Assembly (NCBI RefSeq): GCF_008014695.1 | Contig: NZ_VOXE01000001.1 | Coordinates: 248,001 to 312,000, forward strand | Direction of reading: 5' to 3' | From: Chryseobacterium sp. | GTDB lineage: Bacteria; Bacteroidota; Bacteroidia; Flavobacteriales; Weeksellaceae | Length of the DNA stretch: 64,000 bases | Part shown: positions 7,975 through 16,054 of the stretch, in pieces | Position numbering within the stretch: the first letter of the stretch is position 1 | Layout: the number at the start of each line of letters is the position of its first letter | The notes under the pieces: model-generated | Databases searched by the model: none | The model's input: only the letters and a program-made list of their open reading frames with translations | What the model was told of the DNA's origin: nothing | Position numbers and translations under genes: made by a program

Positions 7975-8820
7975 CTAGTTAAAAATACTAAAGTTACTGC
8001 CGTCGAAACTGGCAAAAACCATGGTTGGATGCGAATCCTGATGAAAAATATCTCCTTTGTGATCAATTCCGATTGCCCCCGCAAAACCTTCAATTTCTTT
8101 CAGTTCCTGAAATGTCTTTTCAAATGCTTTTTCAATACTGAATCCGTCGGAAACGCGGGTTACGATTTTTGAAGCGGTTGCATTGCTCACAATATCTTCG
8201 CCCACACCGGTACAACTTACCGCACAATATCTGTTCGCGTAATTTCCGGCGACTGTTGCAGAATCGGAAACCCTGCCCACCAGTTCAAATCCTTTTCCGC
8301 CGGTAGAAGTGGCAGCAGCAAGTTTCCCGTTACTGTCGATAGCGACGCAACCTACCGTTCCTTTTCCGCCGTTTCTGAGTTTTTCCTCATATTCTTTTCG
8401 GCGCTGCGGTATTTCGGTGGAAAATTCCGGAATGCCGTGTTCAGTAGCGTATTTTTTGGCGCCGTTTCCTCCTAAAACACGGTCATCTTCCTGCATCAGG
8501 ATACGGGCGATTTCGATTGGATTTTTAACATTTTCGATATTGATGACTCCCGAGAATTTCTGGTTTTCACCGTTCATTAAAGAAGCACTCATCCGGATTT
8601 TTCCGTCACTCTGAATTTGCGATCCTGTTCCGGCATTGAAAAGATTATTGTCTTCCAACAGCGAAACTGCATATACAACGGTTTCTTCCGCAGTATGGTC
8701 TTTTAAATAATCAAATGATGACGAAACTATTTGTTTCAGCGCAGCCTGTTTGGCTGCTTTAACTTCATTGCTCTGGTCGCTTTCGGAAAAAAATCCGCCG
8801 TGAATAATTAATTTCATCAT
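7975..8820 (-). CDS. iaaA: Isoaspartyl peptidase / L-asparaginase (Ntn hydrolase)
   Basis: A type-2 asparaginase-like N-terminal nucleophile hydrolase that cleaves beta-aspartyl dipeptides such as beta-Asp-Arg. The 281-residue precursor has the N-terminal IIHGG, the NAGTG block, and the autocleavage site GGKGTVGCVAID with Thr155 as the presumed nucleophile; AATSTGG and the TGVGE block follow. It is 47 bp downstream of cphB on the same strand, which fits the second step of cyanophycin breakdown. ATG 8817 is an equally good start (one residue shorter). Confidence 0.9.
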   Translation of the reverse strand: MMKLIIHGGFFSESDQSNEVKAAKQAALKQIVSSSFDYLKDHTAEETVVYAVSLLEDNNLFNAGTGSQIQSDGKIRMSASLMNGENQKFSGVINIENVKNPIEIARILMQEDDRVLGGNGAKKYATEHGIPEFSTEIPQRRKEYEEKLRNGGKGTVGCVAIDSNGKLAAATSTGGKGFELVGRVSDSATVAGNYANRYCAVSCTGVGEDIVSNATASKIVTRVSDGFSIEKAFEKTFQELKEIEGFAGAIGIDHKGDIFHQDSHPTMVFASFDGSNFSIFN

Positions 8821-8867
8821 GTATATTTTGTGGAAAATTGGAAATGAAGAAGATTCGGAATTGGCTC

Positions 8868-9755
8868 TTATATATCCTGTGGAATGGGATTGTACTGCGA
8901 ATTTTCGATCGTAAGTTCCTTCGTTTTGAGATTGTAATGATCATTGACTGACATGACGTGTACGATCAGATTGTCAATGGAAATAGGATCTCCAAGCTCA
9001 ATATTGGTCAGATTGGTATCTTTAATAAATCTGCCGTCGACAAGGATGACAAGACCCGATCCAATTGCCGTCATTTTATCTCCATAAATGAAGAGGCCGG
9101 TGTCTTCACCCAACCCGATTCCAAGCGTTCTGGGATTATTGACTACCGCCTGAAACAGCCTTCCGATTCTTCCGCGCTGTACAAAATGCGTGTCGATTAT
9201 GACATTTTCCATGAACCCAAGGCCTTGAGTAGTTTTGATTTCCCCTTTTAAAAGGGCTTCATGGCTGGAACCCTGATAAATCATGTTTTCCGAAGCCGCG
9301 GCGGCTCCGGCCGATGTTCCGGCATAAATAAAATCCTGTTCCTGATATTTTAAAAGGATGGCTTCATGGAATCGTGTACCACCCAAAATGGAAGTCAGGC
9401 GCAACTGGTCGCCACCGGTAAAGATTACCACATCAGCAGCATTGGCGCGCGCTACGATGGCATCGCTGTTGGCCTGTTCGCGGTTTTGGATGTCCAATAC
9501 GTTGACGGTTTTAGAACCGAGGAATTCAAATGCTTTTTTATATTCGGGGCCCACAATCTGAGGAATCTGGGAAGCAGTGGTGATGATTTCGATGACCGAA
9601 TCCTCCTTCAGACGCGATTCGTTGATGATCTTTCTTAAGATTCCTCTTTCAAAGAAGTTAAGGTTTTTTTCTATGTTCTGATCGTATTCCGTCTCGGCAA
9701 AACTCCCTTTATTTACGGCGCCACCGATAATCATTAATTTTCCAACTGGTATCAT
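8868..9755 (-). CDS. cphB: Cyanophycinase
   Basis: Serine peptidase of the S51-like family that hydrolyses cyanophycin to beta-Asp-Arg dipeptides. The 295-residue product starts MIPVGKLMIIGGAVNKG, carries the nucleophile elbow GTSAGA with Ser148, plus the FTGGDQLRL and DTHFVQRGRIGRL blocks typical of cyanophycinase. The frame extends to a TTG at 9764, but that codon lies inside the -7 box TAAATTTG, so ATG 9755 is chosen; the mRNA would then have almost no leader. It is divergent from cphA and followed by iaaA. Confidence 0.93.
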   Translation of the reverse strand: MIPVGKLMIIGGAVNKGSFAETEYDQNIEKNLNFFERGILRKIINESRLKEDSVIEIITTASQIPQIVGPEYKKAFEFLGSKTVNVLDIQNREQANSDAIVARANAADVVIFTGGDQLRLTSILGGTRFHEAILLKYQEQDFIYAGTSAGAAAASENMIYQGSSHEALLKGEIKTTQGLGFMENVIIDTHFVQRGRIGRLFQAVVNNPRTLGIGLGEDTGLFIYGDKMTAIGSGLVILVDGRFIKDTNLTNIELGDPISIDNLIVHVMSVNDHYNLKTKELTIENSQYNPIPQDI

Positions 9756-9761
9756 ACCTTG

Positions 9762-9769
9762 CAAATTTA
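9762..9769 (-). promoter_or_regulatory. -7 box of cphB-iaaA
   Basis: On the minus strand TAAATTTG occupies 9769-9762, only 6 bp before ATG 9755. If the box is centred on -7 the transcript begins within a few bases of the start codon. Confidence 0.6.
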
Positions 9770-9899
9770 AAAAAATAATTACATCATACTGAATACTTTA
9801 GTAAAAACTTCCTCTGAAATATATTCGCTGATCTTTGAACTTATGATGAAAATAATGTTCTATTTTATAAAAATATTCCCAATTATCGATCAATTCTGC

Positions 9900-9907
9900 T
9901 ACCTTTG
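9900..9907 (+). promoter_or_regulatory. -7 box of cphA
   Basis: TACCTTTG fits TAnnTTTG, 44 bp before the cphA ATG. It is divergent from the cphB promoter; the 130 bp between the boxes is AT-rich and shows no clear operator. Confidence 0.55.
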
Positions 9908-9951
9908 ATAATCATTAAAGAATATACAGCAGAAAATACCCCTTATAAACT

Positions 9952-12579
9952 ATGAAAATTGAAAAAATACAGGTTCTGAAAGGCCCGAATATCTGGAGCA
10001 TCCGCCGAAAAAAACTTATTCAGATGCGTCTGGATCTGGAAGAAGTGGAACAGTTTCCTACCAATAAAATTGACGGTTTCCGGGAAAGACTGGAACTCCT
10101 GATGCCTTCTATGATTTCTCACCGCTGTTCGGAAGGGGTAGAAGGTGGATTTTTTCAACGGGTCGAAATGGGAACCTGGATGGGCCATGTCATTGAACAC
10201 ATTGCTCTTGAGATCCAGACCTTAGCCGGTATGGAAGCCGGGTTCGGACGTACGCGGGAGACCAAAACCCCGGGTGTTTACAATGTGGTATTCAGTTATA
10301 TCGAAGAGAACTGTGGCGTATATGCGGCTCAGCAGGCGGTAAAGATCTCTGAATATTTAATGGACGGAAGAGACTATGATCTGGAAACCTGTATTCTGAC
10401 CCTGAAAGAACTCCGGGAAAAGGAACGTCTCGGGCCTTCCACAGGAAGCATTGTGGAAGAAGCAGTTGCAAGGAACATTCCGTGGATCAGATTGGGTAAA
10501 AACTCCCTCGTTCAGTTGGGATATGGCGTGAACCAGCAAAGATTTCAGGCAACCATTACCGGAAAGACCAGTTCTATTGCCGTAGATATTGCCTGCAACA
10601 AAGAACTGACCAAAAAAATGCTCGATGATGCCGCCATTCCGGTTCCGGTGGGTGATCTGGTAAGCGAAGTGGATGAACTGAAAAGGGTCATCGACAAGAT
10701 CGGTTACCCAGTGGTGTTGAAACCGTTGAGCGGGAACCACGGACGCGGACAGACCATCAATGTAACCGACTGGGAAGTGGCCAAAGAAGGGCTTGTTCAT
10801 GCACAGCATGTATCCCCGAAAGTAATCGTCGAAAAATATGTCACCGGTTTCGATTTCCGTGTACTGGTCATCAACCATAAACTCGTCGCGGCAGCCAGAA
10901 GGGTTCCCGCACATATCGTTGGCGACGGCGAACTGAACATCCAGCAGCTCATCGATAAAGAAAACCAGGACCCAAGAAGAGGATACGGACATGAAAATGT
11001 ACTGACCGAGATTTTGGTTGATAAAGATACGAATGAACTCCTCGATAAATTAAGTTATTCGCTGGAAACGGTTCCTAAAAAAGGGGAAATCGTTTACCTG
11101 AAATCCACTGCAAACCTTTCCACAGGCGGAACTTCCATTGATGTCACCGATATGGTGCATCCGGAAAATGTAACCATGTGCGAAAGGATCTCCAGAATTA
11201 TCGGTCTTGATGTCTGCGGTGTGGATATCATGGCTGAAAACCTTACCCAGCCCTTGAAAGAGAGTGGCGGTGCCATCCTTGAAGTGAATGCTGCACCCGG
11301 TTTCAGGATGCATCTCGCCCCGAGTGAAGGACTGCCGAGAAACGTTGCGGCTCCTGTCGTGGATATGCTGTATCCGCCGGGAAAACCTTTCAGGATTCCG
11401 ATCATTGCCGTAACCGGAACAAACGGAAAAACAACCACAACAAGACTTATCGCGCATATTGTCAAGAACAATGGTTACAGAGTAGGGTTTACGACCTCAG
11501 ACGGAATTTACATCCAGAATACCATGCTCACAAAAGGGGATACCACCGGTCCGATTTCAGCGGAATTTGTGCTGAAGGATCCTACCGTGGAATTTGCCGT
11601 GCTGGAAACCGCAAGAGGCGGAATCCTGCGCTCAGGTTTGGGATTCAACACCTGTGACATCGGAGTGCTGACCAATATCAAGGAAGATCACCTCGGGGTG
11701 AGCGATATCCATAACCTGAAAGACCTTACGCGCGTAAAAAGAGTCGTACTGGATGCCGTGAAAAAAGACGGGTGGTGCGTGCTGAATGCCGACGATGAAT
11801 ATTCCATGCGGATCATCAATGATCTGGATTCCAAGGTGGCTATTTTCAGTCTCGACGAGAACAATCCGCATATCCGCAAATTTGCAAAGGAAGGGAAGAT
11901 CACTTGTGTATATGAAGAAGGCTTCATCACCATTAAAAAAGGAGACTGGAAAATACGCATTGCCAAAGCTATCAATATTCCGATTACGATGGAAGGCAAA
12001 GCGAGATTTATGATCTCGAACGCACTGGCAGCAAGTTTGGCCACCTATTTATACGGTTTCGAGATCGAGGACATTGCCAATTCGCTCCGGACTTTCATTC
12101 CGAGTGCACAGCTCACGCCGGGAAGGCTGAATATCTTTAAATTCAAGAAATTCCATGTGCTCATCGATTTTGCGCACAATCCTGCAGGGTATGAAGCCAT
12201 TGAGGATTTTCTGAAGAACGTGGACGCTACGAAGAAAATTGGCATTATCTCCGGAGTCGGAGATCGCCGCGATGAAGACATCCGGGAATGCGGCAAGATT
12301 GCCGGAAGAATGTTCGACTATATCATCATCAGAAACGAAAAACACCTGCGCGGAAGAACCGAGGAAGAGATCAACGGTCTCATCATTACCGGAATTCAGG
12401 AGTCGGGGAGAGATGTCAGCTACGAGAGCATTCCGAAAGAGATCGAAGCCCTTAAACATGCCATGAGCATGGCCGAGGAAGGAACCTTTATCACCGCCTT
12501 GAGCGATGTGGTATCCAACGCCATCGATTTGGTTCAGGAATACCAGAACAAAGAGATCTTGGAAGAAGGACTGCACTGA
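9952..12579 (+). CDS. cphA: Cyanophycin synthetase
   Basis: ATP-dependent ligase that builds multi-L-arginyl-poly-L-aspartate, a nitrogen reserve. The 875 residues show the three CphA parts in order: an N-terminal domain to about residue 160, an ATP-grasp domain (VVLKPLSGNHGRGQ near 255, acidic metal site EVNAAPGFRMH near 445), and a Mur-ligase-like domain with GTNGKTTTTRL near 488 and DFAHNPAGYEA near 738. Length is normal. It is divergent from cphB-iaaA, so one 200-bp region can control synthesis and breakdown. A strong terminator follows. Confidence 0.96.
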   Translation: MKIEKIQVLKGPNIWSIRRKKLIQMRLDLEEVEQFPTNKIDGFRERLELLMPSMISHRCSEGVEGGFFQRVEMGTWMGHVIEHIALEIQTLAGMEAGFGRTRETKTPGVYNVVFSYIEENCGVYAAQQAVKISEYLMDGRDYDLETCILTLKELREKERLGPSTGSIVEEAVARNIPWIRLGKNSLVQLGYGVNQQRFQATITGKTSSIAVDIACNKELTKKMLDDAAIPVPVGDLVSEVDELKRVIDKIGYPVVLKPLSGNHGRGQTINVTDWEVAKEGLVHAQHVSPKVIVEKYVTGFDFRVLVINHKLVAAARRVPAHIVGDGELNIQQLIDKENQDPRRGYGHENVLTEILVDKDTNELLDKLSYSLETVPKKGEIVYLKSTANLSTGGTSIDVTDMVHPENVTMCERISRIIGLDVCGVDIMAENLTQPLKESGGAILEVNAAPGFRMHLAPSEGLPRNVAAPVVDMLYPPGKPFRIPIIAVTGTNGKTTTTRLIAHIVKNNGYRVGFTTSDGIYIQNTMLTKGDTTGPISAEFVLKDPTVEFAVLETARGGILRSGLGFNTCDIGVLTNIKEDHLGVSDIHNLKDLTRVKRVVLDAVKKDGWCVLNADDEYSMRIINDLDSKVAIFSLDENNPHIRKFAKEGKITCVYEEGFITIKKGDWKIRIAKAINIPITMEGKARFMISNALAASLATYLYGFEIEDIANSLRTFIPSAQLTPGRLNIFKFKKFHVLIDFAHNPAGYEAIEDFLKNVDATKKIGIISGVGDRRDEDIRECGKIAGRMFDYIIIRNEKHLRGRTEEEINGLIITGIQESGRDVSYESIPKEIEALKHAMSMAEEGTFITALSDVVSNAIDLVQEYQNKEILEEGLH

Positions 12580-12602
12580 TCAGCTTCTTTTTGAAATAAT
12601 AT

Positions 12603-12627
12603 AATCCCGGCGCAAGCCGGGATTTTT
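12603..12627 (+). terminator. Terminator after cphA
   Basis: Stem AATCCCGGC / GCCGGGATT with GCAA tetraloop, followed by a T-run, 24 bp after the cphA stop. Confidence 0.85.
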
Positions 12628-12650
12628 GTTTTTAGTTCGGCAGCTTTTCC

Positions 12651-13400
12651 TTATACCGGTTCTTCCGGTGCGGGCGAAGGATTCCGTAGGCGGCGCGCCA
12701 GCAGCACGTCGGCGTAATACTGACGGCCGTTGTTCATGACGGCGAAAAGGTCCCGGTAAAAGGCATCGTTCTTTACATTGGCCAGAGTGGTAATGTAGTC
12801 CACCATCTGGCGGTATTCCTCAAGGAGGGCATTGCGCAGGGCCTTCACATCATAGGTCACCTTTTGCGAAGCCTTGAAGGAACGGGTCGAGAAGAGGTCG
12901 TTGAAAGCGGTATTCGAGGAATCGAGCTGGTTCACGAATTTCACGATACCCAGAGAGGCGAGATGCATACTGTGGTCGGCGGAAAGCAGCCGTTCGCAAA
13001 GGGTGTTGAGGCGGTTGGTCTCTTCCTCGAAGGAGGCGTTTTCCACCTGCCGGTATTCATTCAGCAGGAGTTTCACCGCCGTATAGGCGTCGCGTTCGGC
13101 CTGCGACCTGGCGTTGCGGTAGGGTTTAATGGCATCGCGCAGCGCCTGGAGGTCGCGGTCGCGTTCGGCATCGGCGTGTGCGATTTTTGCGGATTCCTCA
13201 CTCGCCCGCATTTGGTCCAGCGCGCGGTTATAGGTTGGCAGCTTTGTCTGCAGGGAGTCAAACATCCTTTTAAAATCCGGATCGGTTGCGGTTTGGAGGG
13301 AAGTCTGGCCGAAATCTTCAAAAAACCTTACGATAAGCTGCCCGAATTCGGGGTGGCGGAGGCTCTGATAGTTGAGCGGTGCCGGTCTGAACTTGTTCAT
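12651..13400 (-). CDS. DUF6261-like protein
   Basis: A 249-residue, largely helical, charged protein (MNKFRPAPLNYQSLRHPEFG...; several heptad-like stretches, e.g. around residues 60-140) that I assign from memory to DUF6261, a Bacteroidota family of unknown function. No signal peptide or membrane segment. Its DNA is visibly richer in GC (many CGC/GGC codons) than the flanking ORFs, suggesting different ancestry. Its start is preceded by a 42-bp hairpin repeat array (13436-13613), and the stop of a 76-codon frame running through that array overlaps the ATG as ATGA. Confidence 0.65.
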   Translation of the reverse strand: MNKFRPAPLNYQSLRHPEFGQLIVRFFEDFGQTSLQTATDPDFKRMFDSLQTKLPTYNRALDQMRASEESAKIAHADAERDRDLQALRDAIKPYRNARSQAERDAYTAVKLLLNEYRQVENASFEEETNRLNTLCERLLSADHSMHLASLGIVKFVNQLDSSNTAFNDLFSTRSFKASQKVTYDVKALRNALLEEYRQMVDYITTLANVKNDAFYRDLFAVMNNGRQYYADVLLARRLRNPSPAPEEPV

Positions 13401-13435
13401 AACGATTTATTTAATTGGTTCTTCAAGGTATGGGT

Positions 13436-13613
13436 GAGGGACGGGGCAAACCAGTTTTGGTTCTCATCGTCCCTCGCGGGGGACGGGGCCAACCAATATT
13501 GGTTGAAGGTTTCCCGAGTAGGGGAAAGGGCAAACCACTTTTGGTTCAGGGTTTCCCTCATTCGGGACAGGGCCATCCTCTTTTTGGGTGGCGGAACAGG
13601 CAATATTGTTCCG
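13436..13613 (-). repeat. 42-bp tandem repeat array with nested hairpins
   Basis: The core inverted repeat AACCA-4 nt-TGGTT begins at 13449, 13491 and 13533, exactly 42 bp apart; the middle copy is the perfect palindrome AACCAATATTGGTT. Outer arms also pair: GAGGGAC (13436-13442) with GTCCCTC (13469-13475), and GGGAAA (13522-13527) with TTTCCC (13552-13557). A degenerate fourth unit has CCATCC/GGGTGG (13573-13590), and a last hairpin is CGGAACA/TGTTCCG (13592-13613). If transcribed from 13625 it forms a leader of stacked hairpins before the DUF6261 gene. Confidence 0.75.
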
Positions 13614-13624
13614 CTTATCCATAT

Positions 13625-13632
13625 CAAAATTA
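13625..13632 (-). promoter_or_regulatory. -7 box upstream of the hairpin array
   Basis: On the minus strand TAATTTTG at 13632-13625 fits TAnnTTTG. A transcript from here would carry about 220 nt of repeat-derived leader before the DUF6261 ATG at 13400. No clear -33 box. Confidence 0.45.
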
Positions 13633-13754
13633 TAAAATAATTCTAATATGCTGGAGGTTAGAGGGTTATTTTTTTTTGGAAAATTTTAGAAGTGTTATAT
13701 TATGGATTCGGGATGCAGCATGGATTTGATTAAAAGTGTATATATTTGACTCCT

Positions 13755-13780
13755 GCGCGAAGTCGGTAACTATGGGCGAG
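13755..13780. repeat. Intergenic GC-rich element, copy 1
   Basis: The 26-bp stretch beginning GCGCGAAGTCGGTAACTATG closely resembles GCGCAAGTCGGGAAACTATG at 14280. Both lie just beyond the ends of orphan minus-strand ORFs in otherwise AT-rich DNA. Origin unknown. Confidence 0.4.
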
Positions 13781-13794
13781 TTGGGAGGACTACT

Positions 13795-14202
13795 TCATAG
13801 ATGTACAAAAAAAGACCCTACATTCTCATTATTTTCATATCTCTCAAACTCAATATTAAATAAATTTTCGAGAGTATCTATAATCATTATTTGCTTCCAT
13901 CCTTTGTTTTTAAATTTTTCAATCAATTCACCTTCAGTAATCTTAATTATATCAGAGTAATACAAATTATGATCTACTATATATTTTAGTAAGTCAATCA
14001 AATTTATTATTTGGGAGGTTTTTAATTGGACTTCCCATTTAAAATAAACTTCTTCGTTATCTTCATCAGAATCATTCCAAATTATTTGTCCAAACAGTTT
14101 ATTGTTTTCAAATTTTATAAATTTTATTTCATCAACTTTATAAATAGCCAAAAATAGAGTGGCAAACTCAAATACTAATTTATCATATTTACTTTGTTGC
14201 AT
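13795..14202 (-). CDS. Hypothetical protein (orphan)
   Basis: A 135-residue acidic protein (MQQSKYDKLVFEFATLFLAI...) with no recognised domain, signal peptide or membrane helix. The alternation of beta-like and helical segments (LFGQIIWNDSDEDNEEVYF; IINLIDLLKYIVDHNLYYSD) suggests a small cytosolic alpha/beta fold. Its DNA is markedly AT-rich compared with neighbours, typical of recently acquired genes. Size and setting would fit an immunity-type protein, but no toxin is visible nearby. Confidence 0.55.
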   Translation of the reverse strand: MQQSKYDKLVFEFATLFLAIYKVDEIKFIKFENNKLFGQIIWNDSDEDNEEVYFKWEVQLKTSQIINLIDLLKYIVDHNLYYSDIIKITEGELIEKFKNKGWKQIMIIDTLENLFNIEFERYENNENVGSFFVHL

Positions 14203-14279
14203 TTGTAAGAATTTTTACTGCTTTATCAGTTAATTGAATATGTTTTGAATCTATTGGCAAAGTATCTGTTTTTTAGATG

Positions 14280-14305
14280 GCGCAAGTCGGGAAACTATGC
14301 GCAGC
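14280..14305. repeat. Intergenic GC-rich element, copy 2
   Basis: Counterpart of 13755-13780, sharing GCGC, AAGTCGG and AACTATG with the same order and near-equal spacing. A third related fragment around 14796-14821 includes the hairpin CAAAGTC-TCTT-GACTTTG. Confidence 0.4.
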
Positions 14306-14406
14306 GGGCTCATATTATTTTTAATTTATACACTATAATAAAGTCGGACATTCATTTTGAATAAAGAAGTTGATTCAATTAAAATTGTTTTGTGTTTCCA
14401 GATTTA

Positions 14407-14739
14407 TTACTTTGAATTATATCTTTTGTAAAACTCATATTTACCTTCTTTACTCTTCCTGTAAACATTAAATTCAGTGGTGTTTGCTTCTTTGGATATA
14501 GAATCATCAATTTTTAAGTGAAGAGAATCCAATACAGATTGTTCAACTGATAATCCATGTTGTAAATAATAAAAAGTTGATCTTTTAGGCCAATTACTAC
14601 TATCTATTATCTTCTCATTTATTGAGCTTTCTTTAAATTTTTTATTGCCCAAGTAAACAAACTTATACAGATAAAAGTAACTAAATGCTATCAATCCTAG
14701 CAAAATTGGAATGAAGCGATAATAACTCTTTGCTTTCAT
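14407..14739 (-). CDS. Small membrane-anchored hypothetical protein
   Basis: A 110-residue protein with one N-terminal transmembrane helix (FIPILLGLIAFSYFYLYKFVYL) after a short basic stretch, then a roughly 75-residue polar, presumably periplasmic domain with no recognised family. AT-rich DNA. It stands alone between two GC-rich intergenic fragments. Confidence 0.55.
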   Translation of the reverse strand: MKAKSYYRFIPILLGLIAFSYFYLYKFVYLGNKKFKESSINEKIIDSSNWPKRSTFYYLQHGLSVEQSVLDSLHLKIDDSISKEANTTEFNVYRKSKEGKYEFYKRYNSK

Positions 14740-14873
14740 AATTATTTCAATTGGTAAATAGGTGTATCAGTGCTAAATAAAGTTGGACCCTTCCTCCGCT
14801 GCGCAAAGTCTCTTGACTTTGAGCTTACTACCGTCATAATTATTGTATTCCTTATGTTCATTAGAATCAATCT

Positions 14874-15290
14874 CTAATTTCCAATCTTTATCTCAATAAG
14901 TCTTAAAAGGTCTTCAAAACCGGAGTGGCCTTTCACGTCAATGCGGATTCCGCGGCCTTCGGCATACGATTTTGCAGCCTGTAATTCGTTTTTAATTGCC
15001 TCTGAAACGGTACTGCCCATAATCTTATCCATTGCCTTCTGCCCAAAGACAAAGGCTGCCTTGAAATACCCGTCACGCGGCAGCAGGTAAATCAGGACCC
15101 GTTTTTTGTCTTTGATGCGGTAACTCCATCCGAATTTTTCTCCGGAATAGTTCCATTCGGCAAGCGTAAAGGGTGCCGTCTTCGTGGTAAAGTTTTCCAG
15201 CTCCTGCCAGATTGGAAAGGTGGCTCCGAGGGCTTTTTCGAGCTCGGAAGAAGTGGGCGTGAGGGTTTTCTCGGCGAAGATGCTTTTCAT
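14874..15290 (-). CDS. DUF3788-family protein
   Basis: A 138-residue protein matching DUF3788: FTLAEWNYSGEKFGWSYRIK, DKKRVLIYLLPRDGYFKAAF, then VFGQKAMDKI. Function of the family is unknown; proteins are cytosolic and found widely in Bacteroidota and Firmicutes. The frame is open to 15329, but MKSIFAEKTLTPT at 15290 aligns with the start of the second copy at 16351, so 15290 is chosen. A frameshifted copy lies 760 bp away. Confidence 0.75.
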   Translation of the reverse strand: MKSIFAEKTLTPTSSELEKALGATFPIWQELENFTTKTAPFTLAEWNYSGEKFGWSYRIKDKKRVLIYLLPRDGYFKAAFVFGQKAMDKIMGSTVSEAIKNELQAAKSYAEGRGIRIDVKGHSGFEDLLRLIEIKIGN

Positions 15291-15412
15291 GGTCATTATG
15301 AGGGGAACAATGTTTAGTCGGTGTGCCAATTATATAAAATATGATACCTGCTTTTTTTGATAGCACAAATGGCCACTTATTTCATCGAAGGAATTGAGTC
15401 TGTTAGGTTGAT

Positions 15413-16042
15413 CTACTTTGATTTTAACCTCGATGCAGCCCAAACATATTCTTTTGGAAATTCTCCAAAGTAACTGATATAAGTTCCATTTGGGGAGATT
15501 ACAGTAAAGCTACCACAAGGATAGTGATTTTTGAAAAATAATCTTTCAACAGTTCCGTCCGGATCCAGATTCCATGGCAAGAAGGATTTGTCTTTAAGGA
15601 GACCGGATTTATTTTTATAGATATAAATGGGATTAGTTCCGATAATTTTAAATACACCTTGATCCAGTTCGGCATACCATTTTTTACTGGACTTTATGTC
15701 GGTGCTGCCAGACGAATTACAACGATCTTCACCAGGATGAAAAATAATGACAAGTGGTTTGGTTTTATTAATTTCAACTTCACTTGCACTTGCCAGTTTT
15801 TCATATAAATCTTCAATATCTGTGATAGATCCTTCTTCTTCACGAAATACAAGTTTTAAAGAATTCAGACTGTCACCTGGAATTTCTAAAAATTCTCCGG
15901 AATCTCTTTTTGTTTGAAATTCACTTTTAGAGATTTTTATATTGTCTTGATTGAAATACCTTAGATGTTTAGTTGATTGTGCGTTGATAATCCCCGCGAA
16001 AAGAAAACATACAATCATTAAAAGTTCACCTAATTGTTTCAT
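15413..16042 (-). CDS. Secreted hypothetical protein
   Basis: A 209-residue protein with a clear signal peptide (MKQLGELLMIVCFLFAGIINAQ, cleavage likely before or after Gln22) and a mature domain that may be thioredoxin-like in outline: KPLVIIFHPGEDRC.., then IYIYKNKSGLL and GSFTVISPNGTYISYFGEF. It lacks a CxxC pair, so it is not a redox thioredoxin. It sits between the intact and the broken DUF3788 genes on the same strand. Function unknown. Confidence 0.65.
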   Translation of the reverse strand: MKQLGELLMIVCFLFAGIINAQSTKHLRYFNQDNIKISKSEFQTKRDSGEFLEIPGDSLNSLKLVFREEEGSITDIEDLYEKLASASEVEINKTKPLVIIFHPGEDRCNSSGSTDIKSSKKWYAELDQGVFKIIGTNPIYIYKNKSGLLKDKSFLPWNLDPDGTVERLFFKNHYPCGSFTVISPNGTYISYFGEFPKEYVWAASRLKSK

Positions 16043-16054
16043 GTTTTAATGTGT

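Larger units (their letters stand above)
13401..13794. other. Intergenic region with repeat array and AT-rich tail
   Basis: It holds the hairpin repeat array (13436-13613), the putative DUF6261 promoter (13625-13632) and an AT-rich stretch to 13735. The 76-codon minus-strand frame 13397-13627 exists because the repeat length is a multiple of three; its ATG overlaps the -7 box, so it is not called as a gene. A GC-rich fragment at 13755-13780 resembles one at 14280-14305. Confidence 0.6.

Noticed and set aside
13397-13627. 76-codon minus-strand ORF through the repeat array, ending ATGA over the DUF6261 start
   Set aside because: Its ATG lies inside the putative -7 box, its sequence is a direct consequence of 42-bp repeats, and the first 20 codons look non-coding. 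Kept as part of the repeat finding instead.
12864-13729. Plus-strand ORFs through DUF6261 and the repeats
   Set aside because: Shadow frames: they lack family features and run through the hairpin repeats.
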